DNA from: Pseudomonas sp. M30-35 | Lineage (GTDB): Bacteria; Pseudomonadota; Gammaproteobacteria; Pseudomonadales; Pseudomonadaceae | Assembly (NCBI RefSeq): GCF_002163625.1 | Contig: NZ_CP020892.1 | Coordinates: 1 to 64,000 of the forward strand | Direction of reading: 5' to 3' | DNA: 64,000 nt | Part shown: piece by piece, positions 1 to 11,678 of the stretch | How positions within the stretch are numbered: the first letter of the stretch is position 1 | Layout: every line of letters starts with the position of its first letter | Made by a program: the position numbers and the translations under genes | The notes under the pieces: generated by a model | Told to the model about the DNA's origin: nothing | Databases searched by the model: none | Seen by the model: only the letters and a program-made list of their open reading frames with translations

Positions 1-891
1 ATGACCATAAGTTTAAGGCAACTAAAGATCTTTGAAGCCACTGCGCGTCTTGGCCGCCTGACAGCGGCTGCGGATGATCAAGCCATAAGTCAGTCGGCCG
101 CGAGCCAAGCCCTGCGCGAGCTTGAGTCAGGGCTTGGTTACCCACTGTTTCATCGAGTTGGGCGTGATTTACAGATAACCGATGCGGGCCGTGCCGCCTT
201 ACCTAAGGTTGGGCTGATATTGCAGACCCTGGATAATCTTATCCACAACCCTGCCGACGCAATCAGCGGCACCTTGCGGGTAGCTGCCAGCCTGACCATC
301 GCCAGTTATATACTGCCCAAGCTGCTCAGCAGCTTTATCCACAAGCATGATCAGGTCGATCCTGATATCCGCATCAGCAATACTGAGGATGTGATTAGTG
401 CTGTTGAAAAAGGCCAGGTCCACCTTGGTTTGATCGAAGGACCCGCTTTACACAGCCAGCTGTGTATAACTCCATGGTGCGAAGATCAACTTCAAGTCTT
501 TTGCCGGCCGGATCATCCACTGGCAGCGGCTGGCAAGCTCTCGGCAGAGCAAATATGCGAGCAGCGCTGGGTACTGCGTGAACCAGGTTCAGGCACCCGT
601 GCAGTATTTGATGCTGCGGTGCAGCAAGTCTCCGGACAGGTAAAACTGGCGCTGGCACTGAATCGTCAGGAAGCTATCAAGCAATCGGTCAAGGCAGGGC
701 TTGGCATTGGTTGTTTGTCGGGGTTATCGATTGCCGAACAGGTTGCTGCGGGCGAATTAGTGATCCTGCAAACACCACTCGAGTTGCGGCGGCGTTTCTC
801 TTTGGTCACCCAACCGCTGCATGAGAGCAATGCCCTCGCGCAGGCATTCGTTGTGCATTTGCAGGAAAATCCCCCTGCTGTGGATAACTAA
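1..891 (+). CDS. LysR family transcriptional regulator
   Basis: A 296-residue LysR-type regulator. Residues about 5-64 form the winged helix-turn-helix (LRQLKIFEATARLGRLTAAA, then SQSAASQALRELE), and the rest is the periplasmic-binding-protein-like effector domain. The reading frame opens with ATG at the first base of the window, so the true start and promoter cannot be judged. It is convergent with mnmE, with 20 bases between stop codons. The effector and target are unknown. Three perfect DnaA boxes (239-247, 335-343 and 879-887) lie inside the gene, the last just before its stop. Family assignment is firm; the regulon is not inferable from sequence. Confidence 0.88.
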   Translation: MTISLRQLKIFEATARLGRLTAAADDQAISQSAASQALRELESGLGYPLFHRVGRDLQITDAGRAALPKVGLILQTLDNLIHNPADAISGTLRVAASLTIASYILPKLLSSFIHKHDQVDPDIRISNTEDVISAVEKGQVHLGLIEGPALHSQLCITPWCEDQLQVFCRPDHPLAAAGKLSAEQICEQRWVLREPGSGTRAVFDAAVQQVSGQVKLALALNRQEAIKQSVKAGLGIGCLSGLSIAEQVAAGELVILQTPLELRRRFSLVTQPLHESNALAQAFVVHLQENPPAVDN

Positions 892-911
892 GCTTCAGTT
901 TGATTGGCAAA

Positions 912-2279
912 TTATTTGCCGATGCAGAAGCTCGAAAATATCCGCCCCAGCAGGTCATCAGAACTAAAGGCCCCGGTAATTTCGCCCAAGGCCTGCTGAG
1001 CGTGACGCAGGTCTTCTGCGAGTAGCTCACCTGCCCCTGCAAGAGTCAGCTGTGCATAACCGTGATCAAGATGCGTCTGGGCTTGATGGAGGGCGTCCAG
1101 GTGCCTGCGCCGAGCGCTAAAGCTGCTTTCGGAGGTCTGTTGATAACCCATGCAGGCTTTCAGGTGTTCACGCAGCAAATCCAGGCCTTCTGTTGATTTG
1201 GCAGATAAGCTGATAGTGACGTGACCATCGTTACTCACCTCAATCGATACAGGTTCATTGCTTAAGTCGGCTTTGTTGCGGATCAAGGTTACTTTTGCTG
1301 GGTCCGGGCGCATGGCGAGAAATTCCGGCCACAACATAAACGGGTCCGCCGCTTCTGGCGCAGTGGCATCCACCACCAGCAATATTCGATCAGCTTCAGA
1401 AATCGCTTTCAGCGCACGCTCAACTCCGATCTTTTCCACATGATCATCGGTATCGCGCAGGCCGGCGGTATCCACCACGTGCAGTGGCATGCCGTCGATG
1501 TGGATATGTTCACGCAGAACATCACGAGTGGTGCCGGCAATCTCTGTGACGATTGCAGCCTCACGCCCGGCCAGGGCATTGAGCAAACTCGACTTTCCGG
1601 CATTGGGTCGCCCGGCAATGACCACCGTCATCCCGTCGCGCAGCAATGCGCCCTGCCCAGCCTCGCGAACTACATTGAGCAATTCAGCGCGGACCTCCTC
1701 AAGCATGCGCAACACGTGGCCATCGGCAAGAAAGTCGATCTCTTCTTCCGGGAAGTCGATCGCCGCTTCAACATAAATGCGCAGGTTGATCAGGCGCTCG
1801 GTTAAACCATGCACGCGGCGAGAGAACTCGCCCTGCAACGAGCGCAGTGCATTGCGCGCGGCTTGCTCTGAGCTGGCTTCTATCAAGTCGGCAATCGCTT
1901 CAGCCTGAGCCAGGTCGAGTTTATCGTTGAGAAATGCACGCTCGCTGAACTCACCGGGTTTGGCCAGACGCGCACCGAGTTGTACACAGCGGCGCAGCAA
2001 CAGATCGAGTACCACGGGGCCCCCATGTCCTTGCAGTTCCAGCACATCTTCGCCAGTGAACGAGTTGGGCCCCGGGAAGTACAGAGCCAAACCTTCATCG
2101 AGCACGGCATCGCCTTCGCTATAGAAAGGACCGTAGTGCGCATAGCGTGGTTTCAACTCACGCTGGCAAAACGCCTGTGCCATTGCTCCAGCCAATGGTC
2201 CGGACACCCGAACGATACCGACGCCGCCGCGACCTTGTGCGGTGGCGACTGCTGCGATGGTTTCACCGGCTACTTGCAT
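912..2279 (-). CDS. mnmE: tRNA uridine-5-carboxymethylaminomethyl(34) synthesis GTPase MnmE
   Basis: MnmE (TrmE) works with MnmG to build the cmnm5 group on wobble U34 of certain tRNAs. From the ATG at 2279 the protein has 455 residues, the usual Pseudomonas length and beginning [10 protein letters not shown]; an upstream in-frame start would add 11 residues that do not fit the family. Visible are the N-terminal folate-binding domain, the inserted G domain with P-loop GRPNAGKSS (about 223-231), [10 protein letters not shown] and NKAD motifs, and the C-terminal CIGK with its catalytic cysteine. It follows yidC on the same strand as in other pseudomonads, but a hairpin terminator lies between them, so it probably has its own promoter. 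A DnaA box (2296-2304) sits directly upstream. Confidence 0.97.
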   Translation of the reverse strand: MQVAGETIAAVATAQGRGGVGIVRVSGPLAGAMAQAFCQRELKPRYAHYGPFYSEGDAVLDEGLALYFPGPNSFTGEDVLELQGHGGPVVLDLLLRRCVQLGARLAKPGEFSERAFLNDKLDLAQAEAIADLIEASSEQAARNALRSLQGEFSRRVHGLTERLINLRIYVEAAIDFPEEEIDFLADGHVLRMLEEVRAELLNVVREAGQGALLRDGMTVVIAGRPNAGKSSLLNALAGREAAIVTEIAGTTRDVLREHIHIDGMPLHVVDTAGLRDTDDHVEKIGVERALKAISEADRILLVVDATAPEAADPFMLWPEFLAMRPDPAKVTLIRNKADLSNEPVSIEVSNDGHVTISLSAKSTEGLDLLREHLKACMGYQQTSESSFSARRRHLDALHQAQTHLDHGYAQLTLAGAGELLAEDLRHAQQALGEITGAFSSDDLLGRIFSSFCIGK

Positions 2280-2295
2280 GGTTCTCTCCGAAATC

Positions 2296-2304
2296 TTATC
2301 CACA
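2296..2304 (+). promoter_or_regulatory. Perfect DnaA box upstream of mnmE
   Basis: The 9-mer TTATCCACA matches the strong DnaA-box consensus. It lies 17 bases upstream of the mnmE start. Its role (promoter control or DnaA titration) is inference. Confidence 0.55.
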
Positions 2305-2315
2305 GGCAACATAGC

Positions 2316-2341
2316 AAAACGCCCCTAAAGAGGGGCGTTTT
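2316..2341 (-). terminator. Rho-independent terminator between yidC and mnmE
   Basis: The bases AAAACGCCCCT and AGGGGCGTTTT form a perfect 11-bp stem around a four-base AAAG loop. U-rich runs occur on both strands. It lies just after the yidC stop codon in the direction of transcription, so it should end the rpmH-rnpA-yidD-yidC transcript. Confidence 0.85.
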
Positions 2342-2368
2342 GTTTACAGCTTAGCCAGTTGCGCTTAG

Positions 2369-4117
2369 CTATTTGGCTTCAGCTGCTTTGGTTGCGGCTT
2401 CAATCTTGCGCGTAATGTACCACTGCTGCGCGATCGACAAGCAGTTGTTCACAACCCAGTACATAACCAGACCAGCAGGGAACCAGAGGAAGAAGAAGGT
2501 GAAGATGATTGGCATCATTTTCATCACTTTCGCTTGCATCGGATCCGGCGGTGTCGGGTTCAGCTGCTGCTGAATGAACATCGAAGCGCCCATGATGATC
2601 GGCAGAATAAAGAACGGGTCTTTAATCGACAGGTCAGTGATCCAGAACATCCATGGGGCCTGGCGCATTTCAACGCTTTCCAGAAGTACCCAGTAGAGAG
2701 CAAGGAACACCGGCATCTGGACCAGAATCGGCAAGCAACCACCCAAGGGGTTGATCTTCTCTTTCTTGTACAGCTCCATCATGCCCTGAGACATTTTTTG
2801 ACGATCATCGCCAAACTGTTCTTTCAGTGCAGCCATTTTTGGCGCGACTGCACGCATGCGTGCCATCGACTTGTAGCTGGCAGCCGACAGAGGGAAGAAA
2901 ATCAGTTTGATGATGCAGGTCAGAACAATAATCGACCAACCCCAGTTACCCAGAATGCTGTGGATATGTTGCAGCAACCAGAAGATTGGTTGCGCGAGGA
3001 ACCACAGAATGCCGTAGTCGACGGTCAGTTCCAGACCTGGCGAGAGGCTACCCAGGTACTTCTGGATTTTTGGACCGGCATACAGAGAGGCACCGATTTC
3101 ACCTGTGCTACCCGCCGCAACGTTAAGGGCTGGGCTGGTGTAACCGACAATGTAATTACCCTGACTGTCCTTGCGCGTCTGAATAACGTTGTTTTCGCTC
3201 TGATCCGGCACCCAGGCAGTGACGAAGTAGTGCTGCAGCCAAGCAATCCAGCCACCGCTGACGGTTTCTTTGACTGGCTTTTTGTCGATGTCTTTCATCG
3301 ACACTTTTTGATAAGTCGAATCAGGTGTCGACATTGCCGCGCCCAGATAGGTCGCAGTGCTGGTCGCTGTCGTCTTCGACGGATCATCGCTGTCGTCGCG
3401 CTTGAGCTGAGCAAACATGTTGCCGCTCCACGCCGCACCGCTCTGGTTGTCGATCAGGTATTTAACATCAACCTTATACGACGACGGATCGATACAACCT
3501 GGTTTCTTGAGCATTTGCTCTTTAGCCGAGCACTCAGGGTTCAAGCCACGCTTGAAGGTATAGCGCTTGATGTAATTGACGCCGCCCTCGCTGAGAGTCA
3601 GGTCAACCACCAACTGGTCCTGGCCATCGGCCAGTTCGTAGCTCTTCTGCGCACTGCTCCACAATGCACGACCACTGGATTTATCTGGAGCGTTGCTGCC
3701 AATCAGGCCACTTTGCGCCAAATAAATACGCTCGTTGCCGTTATCGAACAACTGGAAAGGTACGTCTGGACGATCTTGGCGACGTGGATACTGAGGCAAC
3801 GTCAGTTGCACAACATCACCGCCACGTGGGTCGATCGCCAAGTTCAGCACATCAGTCTTCACCCGAATCAGATCATTGCCTTTGGCAATCTGAGTGGTGT
3901 CAGGCTTGAGTTGCTCGGTATTGGCGACAGCTGGGATATCACCAGCGCTGGTATTTTCAGCGACAGGCGTATCTGGCAGATCGGCGGAGGTGTTGGAAGT
4001 TACTGTCGTATTCTGAGTCGGGTAGTCAGCTTGACCGTAGTCCTGGTTCCACTGAAGAACCATCATATAGGACACGACTGCCAGGGCGACGATCAGGATC
4101 GAGCGTTTGATATCCAT
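2369..4117 (-). CDS. yidC: Membrane protein insertase YidC
   Basis: YidC inserts and folds inner-membrane proteins, alone or with SecYEG. The 582-residue protein has an N-terminal membrane anchor (about 5-22), a low-complexity linker, the large periplasmic P1 domain and the conserved C-terminal 60KD_IMP domain with motifs such as NWGWSIIVLT, KINPLGGCLPILVQMP and FFLWFPAGLV. It sits 2 bases downstream of yidD in the usual rpmH-rnpA-yidD-yidC operon. One oddity: the P1 domain carries a segment near residues 191-213 with two cysteines (C196 and C208) that I do not recall from P. aeruginosa or P. putida YidC. It may be a small disulfide-closed loop. Confidence 0.97.
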   Translation of the reverse strand: MDIKRSILIVALAVVSYMMVLQWNQDYGQADYPTQNTTVTSNTSADLPDTPVAENTSAGDIPAVANTEQLKPDTTQIAKGNDLIRVKTDVLNLAIDPRGGDVVQLTLPQYPRRQDRPDVPFQLFDNGNERIYLAQSGLIGSNAPDKSSGRALWSSAQKSYELADGQDQLVVDLTLSEGGVNYIKRYTFKRGLNPECSAKEQMLKKPGCIDPSSYKVDVKYLIDNQSGAAWSGNMFAQLKRDDSDDPSKTTATSTATYLGAAMSTPDSTYQKVSMKDIDKKPVKETVSGGWIAWLQHYFVTAWVPDQSENNVIQTRKDSQGNYIVGYTSPALNVAAGSTGEIGASLYAGPKIQKYLGSLSPGLELTVDYGILWFLAQPIFWLLQHIHSILGNWGWSIIVLTCIIKLIFFPLSAASYKSMARMRAVAPKMAALKEQFGDDRQKMSQGMMELYKKEKINPLGGCLPILVQMPVFLALYWVLLESVEMRQAPWMFWITDLSIKDPFFILPIIMGASMFIQQQLNPTPPDPMQAKVMKMMPIIFTFFFLWFPAGLVMYWVVNNCLSIAQQWYITRKIEAATKAAEAK

Positions 4118-4119
4118 GA

Positions 4120-4365
4120 TTATTCGGCCATCGAAGAGGTACGGGATTTATTCGCAAGGGGAACCGGATCGTAGCCGCCGGGATTCCATGGGTGGCAGCG
4201 ACCTAACCGACGCAGGGTCAGCCAGCCGCCACGTATGACGCCATGTTGTTCAATGGCGTCATACGCGTAGCAAGAGCAGCTTGGATAAAAGCGACAATGA
4301 CTCGCCATCAGTGGGCTGATGGCGTAACGGTAAAACTGGATTGGAGCTAGAGCCAGCTTACGCAT
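4120..4365 (-). CDS. yidD: Membrane protein insertion efficiency factor YidD
   Basis: A small (81-residue) YidD/DUF37 protein that assists YidC-dependent insertion. It carries the family cysteines in [15 protein letters not shown] and the motif [15 protein letters not shown], with an N-terminal amphipathic stretch. I chose the ATG at 4365 (MRKLALAP), which matches the usual family start; an ATG at 4377 would add four residues. The start overlaps the last codons of rnpA by 8 bases (ATGCGTAA), which implies translational coupling, and yidC follows after 2 bases. Confidence 0.95.
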   Translation of the reverse strand: MRKLALAPIQFYRYAISPLMASHCRFYPSCSCYAYDAIEQHGVIRGGWLTLRRLGRCHPWNPGGYDPVPLANKSRTSSMAE

Positions 4366-4762
4366 TCGGTTTGTCACTCACCCCAGAAGGGACGGCTACT
4401 TCAGGGCTGGGTTTGCTGCGAGCAAGGCGTTTCCAGAGCTTGTTGAATTGCTGAGCAAGTTCAACATTCTCTAAATCGCCCAGGCCTTTACGCGCCACAA
4501 TCACGATATCCCAACCGGTCAGGTTGTCCTGACTCTGGCGGAATGTTTCGCGAATCTGGCGTTTAAGGCGATTGCGCTCAACTGAGAGCTTTACGCTCTT
4601 TTTACCGATCACCAAGCCCAAACGGGGATGATCTAGGTCGTTGTTGCGCGCAAGCAGCAGGACATTTCTACCCGGAACTTTACCGCTAGGGGAGTCGAAG
4701 ACTGCCTTGAATTGCCGGGGGGTTAGCAAACGCTTGTCCCGGCTGAAGCCTCGACTCACCAC
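4358..4762 (-). CDS. rnpA: Ribonuclease P protein component
   Basis: The 134-residue protein subunit of RNase P, which binds the catalytic RNA and helps mature the 5' ends of tRNAs. The RNR signature [13 protein letters not shown] is present, together with the basic N-terminal [17 protein letters not shown]. The start is a GTG at 4762 (a second GTG follows immediately), 12 bases after the rpmH stop codon. This is the classical rpmH-rnpA arrangement next to oriC. The C-terminal tail is low complexity and not conserved. Confidence 0.96.
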   Translation of the reverse strand: MVSRGFSRDKRLLTPRQFKAVFDSPSGKVPGRNVLLLARNNDLDHPRLGLVIGKKSVKLSVERNRLKRQIRETFRQSQDNLTGWDIVIVARKGLGDLENVELAQQFNKLWKRLARSKPSPEVAVPSGVSDKPNA

Positions 4763-4774
4763 AAGACAGAAAAA

Positions 4775-4909
4775 TTAAACGGCGAGACGAGCACGGCCCT
4801 TGGCGCGGCGACGCGACAGGACAGCACGGCCGTTCTTGGTAGCCATGCGAGCACGGAAGCCATGGGTGCGAGCGCGTTTGATGGTGCTTGGTTGGAAAGT
4901 GCGTTTCAT
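4775..4909 (-). CDS. rpmH: Large ribosomal subunit protein bL34
   Basis: A 44-residue, very basic ribosomal protein that I translated by hand: it begins [20 protein letters not shown] and ends GRARLAV. It is identical in pattern to bL34 of other pseudomonads. The gene starts the minus-strand operon rpmH-rnpA-yidD-yidC and directly borders the oriC region. A good sigma-70 type promoter lies 61-89 bases upstream. Confidence 0.97.
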   Translation of the reverse strand: MKRTFQPSTIKRARTHGFRARMATKNGRAVLSRRRAKGRARLAV

Positions 4910-4969
4910 GGTGTGTTACCTGGTTGATCGACAACGGGCCGGAATGGCCCCCGTTTTAAGAGACCGGCG

Positions 4970-4998
4970 ATTGTAGAGAAACCCGAGGGATAGGTCAA
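4970..4998 (-). promoter_or_regulatory. Probable sigma-70 promoter of rpmH operon
   Basis: On the minus strand TTGACC (4998-4993) is followed after exactly 17 bases by TACAAT (4975-4970), each one or two bases from consensus. It points at rpmH, whose start is at 4909. The call rests on motif and spacing only. Confidence 0.65.
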
Positions 4999-5439
4999 TT
5001 TCCAACCAGCATGTCTTGCATCTCTTTTTTGCTTAGATATAGATAAAGAGAAGAGATTATTTAAAGATCTTTAGATATGTATGTAATTACTATGCAAGCA
5101 AATATCTGTGCATAAGTGGCTACAGGCCTTTATGGCTGTGGATTATAGCGGATAGCAAGGCTGTCCAAAAACCGTGCTGCAACTGTGTGGATGCAGCGTA
5201 TAAGCTGAGGATGAAATGCTAGTTTATCCACAGGCAGGGTTATCGATAGTTTATGCGCAGGCTTATCCCAAGAGCTGAAAGGCAGTTATCCACAGGGTTT
5301 TTGTCCTCCCGTCTGTCGGTTGAATTCTTCATTAAGATGTTGATTTTATATAGCCACTGGCATTTTTACGTGTGGATAACTCAGAGCTCGGAGGCTACAA
5401 TAGCGACTGATTTTGCCTCACCGCCTTTCGATCTAGGGG
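4999..5439. other. oriC: Chromosomal replication origin oriC
   Basis: The rpmH-dnaA intergenic region is the site of oriC in Pseudomonas. It holds an AT-rich stretch at about 5015-5100 (repeated GATAT, AGATCT and TTTAAAGATC-like runs), a likely unwinding element. Three perfect DnaA boxes follow: TTATCCACA at 5224-5232 and 5286-5294, and the reverse complement at 5371-5379. One-mismatch boxes occur at 5107-5115 (TGTGCATAA) and 5137-5145 (TGTGGATTA), and a weaker one at 5186-5194. The order AT-rich element then boxes then dnaA fits known origins. GC-skew inversion could not be computed here. Confidence 0.9.
5371..5401 (+). promoter_or_regulatory. Candidate dnaA promoter overlapping a DnaA box
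   Basis: A TACAAT -10 element lies at 5396-5401, about 45 bases before the dnaA start. The region where a -35 element would sit is covered by a perfect DnaA box (5371-5379, minus orientation), and no strong -35 hexamer is visible. This layout is consistent with repression of dnaA by its own product, as known in other bacteria. The transcription start is not proven. Confidence 0.45.
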
Positions 5440-5445
5440 ATGTCA

Positions 5446-6918
5446 GTGTCTGTGGAACTTTGGCAGCAATGCGTAGAACTTCTACGTGATGAGCTGCCTG
5501 CTCAGCAATTCAACACTTGGATTCGTCCATTGCAGGTCGAAGCCGAAGGCGACGAACTCCGTGTGTACGCGCCTAACCGTTTTGTACTCGATTGGGTCAA
5601 TGATAAGTACATCACTCGCCTGCTTGAATTGCTCACTGAGCGCTCCGAAGGGTTTGTGCCTGCGCTTTCCTTATTAATAGGAAGCAAGCGTAGCTCTAAG
5701 CCGCGTGCAGTCACTACACCGACTCCGCAACCAGTTGCAGCGCCTGCTCCAGTGCCTGCTCAGGTGAACTCTGCTCCCCAGGTAGAGCCTCAGGTGAATC
5801 CAGAGCGTTCGCGTTTCGATGGTTCAGCTAATACTGCGCCTGCTGCACAGCCACCGCGCACTGAGCGTGCTGTACAGGTTGAGGGTGCGCTTAAGCACAC
5901 CAGTTATCTCAATCGCACATTTACCTTTGATAACTTCGTTGAAGGTAAATCGAACCAACTGGCGCGCGCTGCTGCCTGGCAAGTGGCAGATAACCCGAAG
6001 CACGGTTATAACCCACTGTTTTTGTATGGCGGTGTCGGTCTGGGTAAAACCCACCTTATGCACGCTGTGGGTAACCACCTGCTGCAGAAAAACCCGAATG
6101 CCAAGGTTGTGTACCTGCATTCCGAGCGGTTTGTCGCAGACATGGTTAAAGCCCTGCAGCTCAATGCAATCAACGAGTTCAAACGGTTTTACCGTTCTGT
6201 TGATGCATTACTGATTGATGATATTCAGTTTTTTGCCAAGAAAGAACGTTCTCAAGAAGAATTCTTCCATACTTTCAATGCCTTACTGGAGGGTGGCCAA
6301 CAAGTCATTCTGACCAGCGACCGCTATCCGAAAGAAATTGAAGGCCTTGAAGAACGTTTAAAATCGCGTTTCGGTTGGGGGTTAACGGTTGCCGTTGAGC
6401 CGCCAGAGTTGGAAACCCGCGTTGCGATCTTGATGAAAAAGGCTGATCAAGCCAAAGTAGACTTGCCTCACGATGCCGCATTCTTCATTGCTCAGCGTAT
6501 ACGCTCCAACGTGCGCGAGCTTGAAGGCGCGCTCAAACGTGTCATTGCCCACTCGCACTTTATGGGGCGTGACATTACGATTGAGCTTATTCGTGAGTCG
6601 TTGAAGGATCTGCTTGCGCTGCAAGACAAGCTGGTAAGCATTGATAATATTCAGCGCACGGCAGCTGAGTACTACAAGATCAAGATTTCTGATCTGTTGT
6701 CCAAGCGTCGTTCGCGTTCCATTGCGCGCCCACGGCAGGTGGCTATGGCGCTGTCCAAGGAATTGACCAACCACAGCCTGCCTGAAATTGGTGATGCCTT
6801 TGGCGGTCGTGATCACACCACGGTGTTGCATGCATGCCGTAAGATTGCTGAACTTAGGGAATCCGACGCGGATATCCGCGAGGACTACAAAAACTTGTTG
6901 CGCACACTGACAACTTAA
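5446..6918 (+). CDS. dnaA: Chromosomal replication initiator protein DnaA
   Basis: DnaA binds the boxes in oriC and melts the origin. Domain I ([17 protein letters not shown]) is followed by a Pro/Ala/Gln-rich linker at about residues 90-145, then the AAA+ domain with Walker [10 protein letters not shown] and Walker [10 protein letters not shown], and the C-terminal box-binding domain with the signature [16 protein letters not shown] prefer the GTG at 5446 (490 residues, protein MSVELWQQ) over the in-frame ATG at 5440. The AGGGGA at 5435-5440 is correctly spaced for the GTG, would overlap the ATG, and the GTG matches other Pseudomonas DnaA. First gene of dnaA-dnaN-recF-gyrB. Confidence 0.97.
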   Translation: MSVELWQQCVELLRDELPAQQFNTWIRPLQVEAEGDELRVYAPNRFVLDWVNDKYITRLLELLTERSEGFVPALSLLIGSKRSSKPRAVTTPTPQPVAAPAPVPAQVNSAPQVEPQVNPERSRFDGSANTAPAAQPPRTERAVQVEGALKHTSYLNRTFTFDNFVEGKSNQLARAAAWQVADNPKHGYNPLFLYGGVGLGKTHLMHAVGNHLLQKNPNAKVVYLHSERFVADMVKALQLNAINEFKRFYRSVDALLIDDIQFFAKKERSQEEFFHTFNALLEGGQQVILTSDRYPKEIEGLEERLKSRFGWGLTVAVEPPELETRVAILMKKADQAKVDLPHDAAFFIAQRIRSNVRELEGALKRVIAHSHFMGRDITIELIRESLKDLLALQDKLVSIDNIQRTAAEYYKIKISDLLSKRRSRSIARPRQVAMALSKELTNHSLPEIGDAFGGRDHTTVLHACRKIAELRESDADIREDYKNLLRTLTT

Positions 6919-6949
6919 TACGCAACTCCACAAGGCAAGGGACTAGACC

Positions 6950-8053
6950 ATGCATTTCACAATTCAACGCGAAGCCCTGTTGAAACCTCTGCAACTGGTC
7001 GCAGGCGTCGTGGAACGCCGCCAGACCTTGCCGGTTCTCTCGAACGTGCTGTTAGTAGTTGAAGGCCAGCAGCTATCGCTGACCGGTACAGATCTCGAGG
7101 TAGAACTGGTTGGCCGAGTAACTTTGGAAGATGCTGCTGAGCCAGGTGAAATCACCGTACCGGCACGTAAGCTGATGGATATTTGCAAAAGCTTACCGAG
7201 CGATGCCTTGATCGACATTCGTGTCGATGAACAAAAGCTTCTGGTTAAAGCCGGGCGTAGCCGCTTTAGCCTCTCAACCCTTCCAGCCAACGACTTCCCA
7301 ACAGTTGAAGAAGGACCAGGCTCACTGACTTTCGACCTGGTGCAGAGCAAGTTACGCCGTTTGATCGAGCGCACTAGCTTTGCCATGGCCCAACAGGATG
7401 TTCGTTACTACCTAAACGGTATGCTGCTTGAGGTGCAAACCGGCATCTTGCGCGCTGTTGCGACTGACGGCCACCGCTTGGCCATGTGCTCGATGCAGGC
7501 TGAAATCGACAACGTTGAGCGTCACCAAGTGATTGTTCCGCGTAAAGGTATCCTTGAGCTAGCGCGTCTACTGACTGAACAGGACGGCATTGTCAGCATC
7601 GTTCTGGGTCAACACCACATCCGTGCGACCACAGGTGAGTTCACCTTCACCTCGAAATTGGTTGACGGTAAGTTCCCAGACTACGAGCGTGTACTGCCGC
7701 GTGGCGGTGATAAGATCGTTATCGCTGATCGTCAGGGGCTGCGTGAAGCATTCAGCCGTACCGCGATTCTGTCGAACGAAAAGTACCGCGGTATTCGACT
7801 GCAACTGGAATCGGGTTTGCTGAAAATTCAAGCAAACAACCCCGAGCAGGAAGAAGCTGAAGAAGAAACCGCAGTTGAATACAACGGCAGCGCTTTGGAA
7901 ATTGGCTTTAACGTTAGCTACCTGCTAGATGTATTGGGCGTGATGACAACGGATCAGGTTCGTTTGATCTTGTCTGACTCCAACAGCAGCGCACTGGTCC
8001 AAGAAGCTGACAACGACGACTCTGCTTACGTCGTTATGCCGATGCGTTTGTAA
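6950..8053 (+). CDS. dnaN: DNA polymerase III beta sliding clamp
   Basis: The 367-residue processivity clamp of replicative polymerase; the family length is 366-368. It begins [19 protein letters not shown] and ends with the conserved VVMPMRL. It lies 31 bases downstream of dnaA and 7 bases upstream of recF, so these genes are probably cotranscribed. Three repeated clamp folds are expected over the whole length. Nothing unusual was seen. Confidence 0.98.
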   Translation: MHFTIQREALLKPLQLVAGVVERRQTLPVLSNVLLVVEGQQLSLTGTDLEVELVGRVTLEDAAEPGEITVPARKLMDICKSLPSDALIDIRVDEQKLLVKAGRSRFSLSTLPANDFPTVEEGPGSLTFDLVQSKLRRLIERTSFAMAQQDVRYYLNGMLLEVQTGILRAVATDGHRLAMCSMQAEIDNVERHQVIVPRKGILELARLLTEQDGIVSIVLGQHHIRATTGEFTFTSKLVDGKFPDYERVLPRGGDKIVIADRQGLREAFSRTAILSNEKYRGIRLQLESGLLKIQANNPEQEEAEEETAVEYNGSALEIGFNVSYLLDVLGVMTTDQVRLILSDSNSSALVQEADNDDSAYVVMPMRL

Positions 8054-8060
8054 CTCGTTA

Positions 8061-11589
<3,529 letters not shown>

Positions 11590-11617
11590 TTTGCCGACGG
11601 TTTAAAGCCAAACCAAT

Positions 11618-11649
11618 AAAAACCCCAGCGTTGATGCTGGGGTTTTTTT
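11618..11649 (+). terminator. Rho-independent terminator after gyrB
   Basis: AACCCCAGC and GCTGGGGTT pair around the six-base loop GTTGAT, followed by a run of T. An A run on the left means it may also serve the convergent MMPL gene. It marks the boundary between the core replication genes and the accessory operon. Confidence 0.9.
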
Positions 11650-11678
11650 ATGCCTGCACGAAGTAAGGCCGCAGAGAT

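Noticed and set aside
2534..4174. 546-codon open frame on the plus strand opposite yidC
   Set aside because: It is antisense to a certain yidC gene, has no recognisable domain, and is explained by codon bias of the real gene.
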